From assembly GCF_901933205.1 (NCBI RefSeq), contig NC_044573.1, positions 48,017,493-48,081,492 on the forward strand: a stretch of 64,000 nucleotides of DNA, in the 5' to 3' direction. The notes under the pieces were generated by a model. The model was given only the letters and a program-made list of their open reading frames with translations, was not told the origin of the DNA and ran no database searches. Source of the DNA: Camarhynchus parvulus (lineage: Eukaryota; Chordata; Aves; Passeriformes; Thraupidae). Both the position numbers and the translations under genes were made by a program. Every line of letters starts with the position of its first letter. Within the stretch, counting starts at the first letter, position 1. Below, one piece after another: positions 13,481 through 24,300 of the stretch.

Positions 13481-15289
13481 TTTGTTTGAGAGGGGCATAA
13501 TACCACTACTAGAAACTAGGGGAAAACCCCCTTTTTTTCTTAATCATCTATTTACATCAGCTATTCAAGCAAAAACAGATTAAGGAAAAAAACCCCTCTC
13601 ATTAACTAAACTGCCATCTTTTATCCAATCTCTGTAGAAACAGATGTGCTATAAACTTCTCTTTTCTTTGCAACTGGGTTAAAAGCTAATAAATAAAAGC
13701 AGAGACTGTAGGCAAGGCTGACAGGCTTAAGGTTCTCTATGCACAATGATGTTTTTTTGAAGATCCTTGAAAGGTGTGATTGATTTTTTTTCTGGATTAG
13801 TTTATATTAACCTTAAAGAGCCCTAAAATCAGCAGTGTCAAGAAGAGGTGACATTTGAGGGTGTTTGTAATCAGCCTTTAAGAAGTGTAACTTGGTTGTG
13901 CATAATGACATTGTGCCATTCATCAAGTTGTTATTTTAAGTCAAAATTTCCAAGCTTTCAGTGGGAGCCTTGCTTTGGGCAGAGAAATGGAAAGTGTACT
14001 GGTTTTGTCTACTCTGTAGTAATTTCTAAGGTACAGGAGATGTCATAAGTAACAAAGTGTGCAACAACATTGACAAGTTTATATAATTTTTAATTAAAAC
14101 ACTAGGTGTGGTTTGTTTTTTTGGCTTTTTAATGCTTTTTAATGCTCCAAGGTTGACTGTCTCTGGACATGTGAAGGAAAGAAGTCAATCAAACCCACAT
14201 ATGAGTCAATGACTGGGAAAGCAAGGCATTCTTATGCAAGACAAGCAGATAAAAGAAAGTGGCATGTTAGGAAATATTTATCTCCTAATGCCATTTTTCG
14301 AAATAGTGTTATAAATGCTGTGATTTGCAGGAAAAGAGAACCAAACTGTCTGCTGTAACAAGAATGTGAATAGCTATCAGAAGAATTTCTTTGCCAAATG
14401 CTACCAAGCTCTGAGTGGGTTAACCTGGAAGTCTGCAGCCTCATCTATCACCTACTGCCTTTCCATGGATGGTTGTGTGTTGTCCCAAGGCAGAGTACTC
14501 TGGCAGCAAAGGGAGGGTGTCCTAGCAAAACTAATCAAAGGGAGTGGCTATTCCCCTTTATCTGGGGACACTGGGGTGCTGGGTCCAGCTTTGGACACAC
14601 AGTTCAGCCCCTTGCCATCAAATGCATAGCACAATCTGCACTTTGAGAACTCAGATGAGTTTGAAAGTCAAAATAATTCTCTTCTGCTAAAGCTATCACT
14701 AATTTTCCTGTCACAGCAAGCAAGCAGACATTTTAGGGAGGAAGAAATTACAAGTCTAGGCAGTAGACTGACAAATACGGTGGTATATCTTTGTGTATAA
14801 AGTCTGGCTTGTACTTCGTAATAAACTCAACTGTTATTCTGATAGTTTACTGTCATTTCACTGGTTTTACTTTTCAGCCTACAAGCATCATCTTTGCAGC
14901 AACTGGGATTTAGGGCATGAAATAACATTGTTATTCTGCTCATGTTTCAGCCACTTGGGTTTTCTATTTGTCCATGTCTGTATTTTTATAGAAAATTGGT
15001 AAGTGCTGTAATTATAGTTTGTTGAAAGCAAGTAGGTCAGAGCTACACTTTCCATTCCAGAGGGGCTGCTGCACTGGAGAGACAGAAATACAGCTGGACG
15101 TTTTCACTTGTCCAGGTGTTGCTGCCATTCATTAGACTTCTCACAACTGCTCACCAAAATACTTTCAGAGGTACTAAACAAAATCAACCAAAGCATCTGT
15201 GTTTAAAAGGTCCTCTACTCGTGTGTTGCAATTCTCTGGCAAAAGATTTTTTTGGGACATCGTGCAAGAATTATACTAACTGTTGAGGG
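13481..15289. other. Intergenic, nothing recognised
   Basis: AT-rich sequence with no supported coding or structural RNA signal. Confidence 0.55.
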
Positions 15290-16030
15290 AAAATTTCTTA
15301 GAGTGTACTGGTGACAATTTCTTCATGTAAATGACTGAGAATCTGGTGAGAGGAGGGATCTTGCTGGACCTCCTATTCACAAAGGAAGAATGGGTAAAGG
15401 ATGTGAAGGTTAAGAGTTCCTGTAGTTACAGGACCATGAGATGATAGTGCTCAGGTTTCCAAAGGGATTAAGGCAATAAAGCAGGATTGCACCCTGGGCC
15501 TCAGGAGAGCAGGCTTCAGCCTGTTTGGGGACCAAGAAAAGAATACAGATATACTGCCCAGTTCTGCAGGGATGGGGTTAGGAAAGCCAAGGCCTGATAG
15601 GGGATACAGAAGGTGTAAAGAATGACTTTGAGTACAGCATCAGAAAAAAGCAGGCTGGGGAAAACATTAGCCCACTGATGAAGAGGATCTGGTGACAAAG
15701 GGCACAGGAATGTCTGAGGTATTGAATCTCATTTTTATCTCAGTCTTTACTAGTAAGCCTGGCCAGAAGTCTGGAGCAAGGGATACATCCTCCTCCTAGG
15801 TAGAGAAGAATCAGGTTAGGGAACACAAGCAAACTGGATGTACTGAACAATTTTTACAAGTCCATGGGATGTGTTGGGACATACCCAGGAGTGCTGTGAG
15901 AATTGGCTGATATCATTGCAAGACAGCTTTTAATTACCTTTGGAAGGTCATGGGAAACAGAGGAAGATCCTGAGGACTGGAAGAAAGTAAATGTCACCTC
16001 AATCTTCAAGAATGAGGATCTAGGTAACCA
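15290..16030 (+). mobile_element. CR1 LINE fragment, upstream ORF2 part (degraded)
   Basis: The + strand shows CR1 ORF2 landmarks upstream of the reverse transcriptase. These include GGACCATGAGATGATAGTGC, GGATTGCACC...GGCCTCAGGAGAGCAGGCTT, a CTCAGTCTTTACTAGTAAG block, and GGAAGATCCTGAGGACTGGA followed by AATGTCACC at its end. Several stretches are missing and no long frame survives. It ends near GGTAACC just before the usual pre-RT motif. Confidence 0.8.
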
Positions 16031-19000
16031 TTAACATTCTTTACTCCTGTTTGCAGTTAAATCAGTGATGTGGATTGTCACTGGCAGTTACTGTTGTATC
16101 TTCTGTCTGTTCTCTTATTTATTAATGTATACAACTTCATTTGTGGGTTAGGTGAGTGATCTCTGCTGTCCTTATCTCAACTCATGAGCTTGTCTTATAT
16201 TTTCTCTCCCAGGTCCAGCTGAGGAAGGGAGTGATAGAGAGGCTTTGGTGGGCACTAGGTATCCAGTTAGGGTCAACCCACCTCAGTCAGAAAACCAGAC
16301 ACTTTCAGTGTTTATCTGACTGCATAAAGAAAGTGACTAACAAGAGCATGAATAGTTAATCTGTAAATAGAGATTCAGAGATGACATGAGACAGGACAGA
16401 TAGCACAGCATAGATGCTCAAGAGATGTGTGAGGTTTTTTCATTTTCTTCTCCAGTCCAATATATTCAAGACTAGCACAGCTAGTAATTCTGTGCAGCTC
16501 TCCTGGATTCTCACTTTTAATAAGCAGGTTTCAATTTAAATGATACCTTTGTGTTGGCTGCACCAGTTGCTGCAGTGCTGAGAGGCTTGGGAAAATGAGC
16601 TGAGCCAGCCCACTCCGGGTGTCTGAGGTGTTTAGAAAAGCAGCTGATGAAAACACCACCCACCCCTTCTGAAGATGGCTGCTGCACTCACACACAGCTG
16701 TTCTTTCTTAGGTATAAATTTAAGTAGTAAGGACTGAAATTTTTGCTGGCATATCATGAAAGTGGCACTAAAGACAGAAGATACATTCCCAAAGTTATGT
16801 GAGCCAAGAATTATTTCACCTTTTCCAGCCTCAAGAACACTGTTTGAAGAACACAGCAGCTGATGGCTACTGAGAGCTTTTTTGCTTCTAAGGTACAAGA
16901 GATCTCTTCCTGCTCAAATATTCTCTTCCCCTCTAAAAGTTGTTTGGTTGGTTTTTTTTTGCATACCCCACTGTTATTAATTTACACCTTGCCAGGATTT
17001 GTAAGACAGATTTTATTGCTGTTGTTGTGGGAACAGAATTCTCAGCCATATGGCATGACATCTTCATTTCTGCATGACAGGAGACAGGATCCATTTTACA
17101 GTTTTGCAGTGCTGCAAAATAAATGCCTTCATGAAAGATTTTTTTAGGGAAACTTCATATTAAAGTAGAGAACAAAAATTATATATATATTTAATGAACA
17201 AATTATTTCCCACGGGGTAAAGTACTGGAAAAGCTTAAAAGAATATTTTGGCCTTCTGCATAAATCCAAAACTTGTCTGTTACAATAATACATTTTTTCT
17301 TTGGCTGAACTTAGGTTTGTTTGGTTTTTAAATTTTGTCATTTGGTGGGCTTTTTGTGGCTGTTTCTTGGTTCATCGTGTTGCTGTTGTTTTTTTCCCCC
17401 CAGCTGCAGAAATAACGGAAGAGAGGACAGAACCCCTGACCTAGGGCAGGGAAGTGCCACAAATTGTCATGTGCATACTGATGGTCGGTGTCCAGTATTT
17501 CTGACCTAGCAGGGCTGGTGTCTCATACTCTTAACTATCTTGGTTTTGAGCATGTGAAGAGCCTTCTCGTGGTCTAAAAAGAAATAATACCATCCATACT
17601 AAGATGATTGTTTCCCTGTGATAGTTCCCCCGAAGATGAAGCCCCAATAGCAGAAGGATTTCTACCCTCTGATTCTAATTAGATGCATCAATCTTGGATC
17701 TTCTCTGAGAAAATGAACTGACATGTTAATAATACAGCTTAAGGGTATTTTCTAATGAGAATTTAAACTGATATGCTATCAACCAATGCCATCCATTCTG
17801 GGCTGTGCAGGAGGGTGTCTGTCCTGATGTGTTGCACAGATGTGTATTTTGGTCTCAGACATAATCCTTCTCATGAAAAGTATGAGGTTGGCTTTATTAG
17901 GCCTGACAAAATAGCACAAGAGGCTGGTTAGTGCTTAAAGGTAAAGGCTGGGTGGAGAAGGGAGGGAATGCTCACCCTTGTATTGTGCACGGAGGGACCA
18001 GAGGTGGCCACACGCTGTCCCCAGCACTCTTGAGAAAAGTCCTGTGGCTGATGAGAAGTGGGTGCCATTCTGCTCCCCATGTCAAGGGCCAGGACCTTTG
18101 TGGCACAGCACTGAAGGATGACTTTTTAAGCTGAGTACCTTCCTTACAGGTGGCAGCATCACACAACTCTGGTGCCTGCTGCCTTGGCAATCGAGGTACA
18201 CAGGGTGCAACTTGTTGATAGGAGCACTTTCATAAATTATTCCCAGAGTCAGGCCCTGGTACTGAACCATACCTCTCTCTTCTGCTGCCTCCTACTCTAC
18301 AAACATATAACTAAAATGTTGTGTTTTCTTTTTAAAATTACAGGTTGTCTGGTTTGACATGTGCTTTAATCTAGTAGTCTCTTCATCTTAAGACACATTT
18401 ATTATTCTAAATACAGGACTTAATTTGACTTTATGTATTACTATTTCTGTAGCTGAATTCCTTGCTAACTGCTGAATCACTTAAATAATGATATTTCCCT
18501 ACAACTTATTTGTTAGCCATCCTTTCACAAACTGAGGGAAAAGGTCATCACTTTGACACTTATGTTTGACATTTGTTAGAGTTTAAAAATAAAATCCAAA
18601 CAAAACCCAACAACTAAACATTAAAGCAGTGCCAACTGTTATGATAAGGAAATAGAGTTGTTAGGACTTTGCACTTTTTTCCCCTTTAAGTGTAGCAATT
18701 CTAACACAGTCATTAAAATAACTTGCATTAATGCAAATACCTGAGAGTCAGAAAGTTTATTTTCTATCTTGTGCTGCAGAATACCTAATGCTGTGGTTCA
18801 GCTGAATGTGTTGACTGAAAGGCACCAAAAACCTGAAGACTAATTCACAGTTCTCCTATTTGACAGGGCTTCATGCATTATTGCTGTTCTGTAATACATA
18901 TACAGAACATTTAAAATTTAAAAAAAGGCAGTCTGCTTCTCAGCTATCAGATTTACTATCTGTCATCATGAAACTGAGAAGGATTCTAGACTAAAATCAC

Positions 19001-19734
19001 TCAAGATGGAAAACTAGAGAAAATATGCAAGATTTATGGAGAAAAAAACTACTGCTTAATCTCATTTATATAACCTCAAACCACAGAGAGAAATAACTAG
19101 GACATAGAAATTGCCTACCACAGCTTGCTCATGTTAATCTTCAGAATAAAATTTTCAGCATTTAGCAATGAGATGTGCCATCTTTGAAGCCCAAAAAATT
19201 TGGAAGAACTCCATACTTTTTCTCATGTTACTGCAATATATATTCCTTTTATTTATTATAGTCTCAGAGGAAGAATGTTACAATGTAGTGTTTGAAGCAG
19301 CATTTACTTGGCAGCAGAGGACAAAGGATGCATACAAACACAGGCAGAAAAACAACTTTATACATAACCTCATATTCAGAACAAAAATAAAATCCACCAA
19401 ATTCACTACTGATTTCTTTTTATGCTTATGTTGGGAGTATTTTAAAAGATTCTTTGCCTAGAGAATTATGTAGCTTGATAAAAGCCAAGTACTTTGCAGA
19501 GAACAGAATGTAAAGCTATTTCCAATACTACTTATGAAGATAGGTCTGAGGTAGAAAGGTGGTCATGGTTTTCCTCTTCTGTAGAATGTGGTTTTTCTCC
19601 TTCTCAGAGTAACTACATTACATTTTAATAGGAGCCAGGATCTTCTCTTCTCACCTTGATAGCTTTGCTCCACTTGCTCAAGACTAATACTTAGCATCTG
19701 AAAAGCTCTGTGGAAATGCCAAGTCTACATCACC
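16031..19734. other. Intergenic, nothing recognised
   Basis: This lies between a CR1 fragment and the MIR-like relic. It has a few simple TA tracts (about 17178-17191). No gene was found. Confidence 0.55.
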
Positions 19735-19835
19735 TTTGAGAGGTAAGCACTATCATCCCCATTTTACAGATGGGAAAACAGAGGCAGAGTGGTTAAATAA
19801 CTTGCCAAAGAGCTCAGAAAGAACTGGCACTGGTG
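19735..19835 (+). repeat. MIR/CORE-SINE-like relic
   Basis: The stretch ATCCCCATTTTACAGATGGG, then AAACAGAGGCAGAGTGGTTA and AATAACTTGCCAAAG follows the conserved core of MIR SINEs (ATTTTACAGATGAGGAAACTGAGGC...GTTAAGTAACTTGCC). Some similarity may extend upstream to about 19683. MIR elements are ancient and few in birds, so this is a very old insertion, or a piece preserved for another reason. Confidence 0.75.
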
Positions 19836-20734
19836 CCCACAGTAGAAGGTGGTCAACACTGTGCCTGAATCACTCCTTGAGCGGCAGCAGTTCAGGAGTA
19901 AATACTGTGGGTGCAGGACAGTCTGGCTGGCAAAACTTCACAAAGCCACTAGAAATTCCTGACCTGCTCTTTTACTGTCCCCTAGCATTTTTTAGTAGCA
20001 GAAGAGAATTTTACACCTCTTTCAATACCATTTTAAGATAAGGGGTTTTTTCCTTCAGTAATAATTAAGAACAACACAGCTTTGTTTCTCTTTACTATAC
20101 ATGAAAGGTATCACATGCAGTTTTACCAATTAAAGGTATGTCCTAGAATTAAAGCAAGTGTCCATGCAGCATTGTAAACTCTGTGAAGGCATTAAAATCT
20201 CTGATGATAATCTTTAAATTTGAGATCAGATGATCAGTAACATACTTTCCCATAATTATCCTTATCAAAAGTAATAAAATAAATAAATTATCTTAAAGAT
20301 AGGGATGATCTGCAAGATTACAATGCCAAATGTTAATATCTACGTGCACTGCAGTTCTGGAGAAAGTTCTGTTGCTAATAGTATTGGAAAGGGCTTTCTA
20401 ATTGTCTCTTCATTTCCAAGAGGCAGACAAAAGAAAGGGATCTCACAGAAATGAGCTTCACTTCATAGATTGTAAATTCCAAAACTTGAAGCAAGTTTGG
20501 CCCAGCAGGGAACAGCAAAGCTTTGTCTCTGAATAAAGTTGGGAAGGATTACACTAACTTAGTTCTTACTAAAACCAACTTAAGCTATCATCTAAGTCCT
20601 CTTTTTAGCTATCTCCTGATTCAAAGTAAAGTAAAGCTTAAAAAAATAATCCTCCAAATGGAGTGTTGTTTGGAAATAACAAAAAGGAAGTTAAAAATAC
20701 CACTTAGGTACATGAGGATGCTAATTATTACTTG
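19836..20734. other. Immediate downstream flank of UTRN
   Basis: AT-rich flank past the inferred poly(A) site. Hexamers TTTATT or TTTAAT further down could mark longer 3' UTR forms, but none stands out. Confidence 0.45.
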
Positions 20735-20752
20735 AAATGAGAGTTTACCTTG

Positions 20753-20758
20753 TTTAAT
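20753..20758 (-). terminator. Poly(A) signal ATTAAA of UTRN
   Basis: On the minus strand this reads ATTAAA, the commonest variant hexamer, and I saw no AATAAA between it and the stop codon. It lies about 600 nt past the stop, near where the recognisable mammalian 3' UTR also ends. A GT/T-rich stretch follows at about 20690-20710. Other, more distal sites cannot be excluded. Confidence 0.55.
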
Positions 20759-20977
20759 TGAATTAAAATGTTGTATCTTGCACCTAATGACAATTGTTGT
20801 TAACCAGTAACAATAATGCAGATTATGGGAACTTCATATGCCAATGTTGAAAACAATGCAAGGATATTCTGAAATCTCTGTGGTTGTATGGTTAGCATAC
20901 AAATAATCAGTACAGAATATTACATGTGTGAGAATATAACTAAGGGTACTTTACAATGCAAAAGCAAAGAGCTGAAA

Positions 20978-20984
20978 GGAATGT
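20978..20984 (-). promoter_or_regulatory. miR-1/miR-206 seed match in UTRN 3' UTR
   Basis: The minus strand reads ACATTCC, complementary to nucleotides 2-8 of miR-1/miR-206. The human UTRN 3' UTR, as I recall it, has the same ACATTCCTT motif at a comparable place, and miR-206 repression of utrophin is described in mammals. Function in this species is inferred. Confidence 0.55.
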
Positions 20985-21352
20985 ATGAACGTAACGTTTT
21001 GCTCCAAACTCCTTATGCAGTTCTCTTTACAATTATCAAAAAGAACGTATATAAAGTCCCTGCCCCTTTTCCCCTGGCTGTATATTTATACAAATCAGTG
21101 ACAAAGATTCCACTGCTCGTTAATTTACAGTTGCATAGAAAGGGAAGAAGGGAAAAAAAAAGATACTATAAAAACAACATCCTTTTCTTTGGGTATTCAG
21201 TGTTGTACTGTTTCAAATGGAACACGCGGTGGGAGCACACGGCGTGTCCAGGGTCCCGTGCAGGTTTGCGATGGGTGGAACACGCGGCCGGCAGAGGCAG
21301 AACAGGGCTGTGCTGTGTGCCACAAGCACTGCCTGACATCCCAAGGAACACC

Positions 21353-21361
21353 TCACATGGC
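21353..21361 (-). CDS. UTRN: UTRN last coding segment (Ala-Met-stop)
   Basis: After the acceptor atgtttctcatcccgacag the last exon reads GCC ATG TGA, giving Ala-Met-stop and completing the utrophin-type C-terminus RPQAM. The downstream sequence is recognisable as utrophin 3' UTR, which supports this short segment independently of the two codons. Confidence 0.85.
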   Translation of the reverse strand, partial: AM

Positions 21362-24300
21362 CTGTCGGGATGAGAAACATCATCAGTACCACAGGTCAGT
21401 ACACACAGAAACTTCTACCTGGGCTCAGTCAGCCCAGGACTGTGATGTCATCTTACAAAACCCCTCTATTTTAAAAATTTACATGTATTGGCCTGAGACT
21501 CAGCAAATAACTGAGGCAAATAGTTAAAAGAAATCTAAGTTTACAATACTGCAGTGTTTAAAGTCCTCGTTGAAGTGGTTGCCTGTTCGGTGCAGACAGA
21601 TTATTCTAATGCCTAAGGTGCTGTGTGGCTCCTGATCTTTGTGCACTGGTGCCCACAGGACATATGGACATCTTTGCAAGAACCAGCTTTGATATTGCAA
21701 GCTGCTGCTGGCTTTAAACCAACTGGCCCAAATAAATGCAAGCTGGTTCCATCTGGATAGCAGCACAGACCTGCAGAACCATAACACCTGTGGCAGTGCC
21801 TGACCTAGTAGAAATTTTCTATTACCTCTGATATTTTGGATTCTGGCTTTCCTGTTGTATCAGTCTAGCTCCCAAATAGACCTCTAGAGAAGAATGTAGA
21901 CAAAAACCACCCCAACCCCTTTGCTTTAATGGGACTTTTCACTTCCTTTGTTTCCAATGCCTATGCAAGTATGTAAACATGTCTCATACCTGTGGTCTGC
22001 CAGTGAAACTTGCTGCAAATAGAAAAAAAAAGGTTAGAAATTTACATAATTCTGCATCTTGACAGTTTAATAACAAAGTTATTTTCAGAAAAACACATAC
22101 TAGAGAATTAAAAAAAGACTTATCTTTAAAAGACCAAACATTTAACAAGAAATGTGTTGCAGTGCTTTAATTCTTCATAAACTTACTTTTAGCAAGTTTA
22201 TAGCATTATAATGATATAGTTTATACAAATTGTTTAATCTTCAACATCTGTAGCCATATCTAAACCCCTGAGTGATGTATTACAGTATCATCTGTTTAAA
22301 AGGCTCTGTTCTGGACATCACTCAGATGCACAGACAAGACTTCTGCAGTGTTGTACACCTGCCTACTTCTGAGGACCAATGACATAAATAAGGAAGGAAA
22401 AAGAGGCATTATATCCATGATCAGTGGATCTGAAGGACAAAAAAAAGCAACAATCAAACCACAAAACAACAAAATCCACCATTGTAAGTATATGAATAAT
22501 TGCTTCATAAAGGATATTTGAGATAAATAGAAAGATGGATTTCAAGATTAATTATAACCTGAAACCCATGAAAACAAATAAGCAAGACTACTATCTCTGT
22601 TAAATTGTCAAAATGAGATAAAAATCATCTGCATAAGGCTCAGATGTTAGTAACTCCTTGCTAGAGGCTGTGGCCATGGCAGAAGAGACAAGTAAAGATG
22701 AGGTTATGAAGGAAGATTTTTACTTTCTAGTTTGGTTTTATTTTTTTTTAATAATTGGACATAAGATATTGCACATGAAGACTGTTTTGATAAAATTGAA
22801 CTTGGATATAATAAAGAGTCTAAGGATGTTATTCTTTAAGGTTAGGAATACTGTGATGCCTAGAGAGTCCATGGAATCTACATCATTTAAAGTCTTACAG
22901 AACAGATTTGACAATTGTCCAGCAAGGAAAACAGATTCCTCTCAAATGGCCACAGGAAAAGATGGTAGACTTGGATAGTCTGTCATGGTCTTCCTTAGCA
23001 AAACTCAGAGTCTAATGCACTTTGTTGGGAAGGCCAGACTAATAATCCTCATTCTGTGCTTCTAAAACATTTAAGATATGAATCTGATAGTTAAATAAAT
23101 TTACTTCAAAGTAAAAGACGTTATAGAATGACAGAATGAGAGCAAACATAAGTAGTACCTACTAATTGGGGCAAGGTAGTTTAAGCTGACAATGGGGAAA
23201 AAATCACATGAAATATGGAACTGTGCCTTCTTTTAATCTTAAATGCTCAGACAGACTTCACAATATGAAGGGGCCATGGTTTTCACTTGCAGTATTCTCC
23301 TGTCTCATTCAAGATGTTTGCTCATGGAATCAGAATTTTTTTCTGTTTTCCAGTCCTGGAGAACAGCCATTATTACCAAGCTTGTCCTAACACAATGCAA
23401 TTTGCTTTAAATTCATTTGAGCCAAATGACTATGTAGCTGTATAGTCATATAGCAAGACAGTAACTTTCAAAACCAAGAACAAATGCTTGAGTTGCATTT
23501 TGTACTGATTTGTATACAGACACATCCTCGAGGTGCGCTGAGCAGCTCCACTAATTGTTGACTTCAAATGAGATGCTCCTTAGAATCAAAACCTTAATTT
23601 GCAGAACAAGGGGCTCTGAATTGTTGAAACTCATCAAAATTAAAAAAGCATAGCTGAAACAAGACCTTTTTTGCTGGAACCTCATTTGCTGTTTCAAAAC
23701 ATGCAAGTTCCATCTTCTGTGATGCAGCAATGTGTGTTCAAGAGATAAAAGGGTTGTTTTAACAGAGTCCATAGAGTTTATGAAATAGCACAGAGTTGAG
23801 TCTTGATGCTTCCAAAAGGACTGGGCATAAACAGCCACTCTCTGACTTCTGCCTTTTAAAACTGATCATTATTATTACATTTCATTTGAAACTTCCAACA
23901 GTTTTGAGAATATATCAAAGTTTTCACTACTATTTTTCTAAGGCAAAAGAGCTGAAATATACATGTCTTTCTCTATATATATGTATAAATGTATTTTACA
24001 AAACCCACCATAATACATGAGACAGATTCTCACTTTTTCAAGTGCAGTGACACTGTAAGGAGGATCAGGGGAAATGTATGTCAGCTGATACAGAACATGC
24101 ATAGGAACAAGCTGGTTTTCCTTTTGATCTCTCTTTAATAGACACTGAATAAAATATCAACTTCCAAAGCATTCAAGCAGGGAAAGGTGTTTAGTGCTGC
24201 ATTCACAGATTTCCTCTGGTCTATTTAATAACTAGTTCAGTAATTAGTCTAAGGACTTTTTTTTTCAAGCTTTATTACAAAAGCTGCATTCAGAAATTCT

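Larger units (their letters stand above)
20735..21352 (-). other. UTRN: UTRN 3' untranslated region (end approximate)
   Basis: The sequence after the stop aligns, as far as I can recall the human UTRN 3' UTR, at several landmarks. These are a GTGTTCC...AACACTGA-TA-CCAAAGA block around 21185-21235, a TTGTTTTTATA block near 21170, and CTTTCTATGCAA followed by TGTAAATTAA near 21120-21145. The first roughly 150 nt are CpG-rich (21213-21361), the remainder AT-rich. The 3' boundary is placed about 20 nt past an ATTAAA hexamer. No alignment was run. Confidence 0.75.

Noticed and set aside
20274..20287. AATAAA hexamers on the plus strand
   Set aside because: Wrong strand for UTRN and no plus-strand gene ends there. 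AT-rich background.
20888..21373. 161-codon plus-strand open frame antisense to the UTRN 3' UTR
   Set aside because: It is the complement of the CpG-rich 3' UTR, has no recognisable domain, and its lysine/tyrosine-rich first half is AT-rich UTR.
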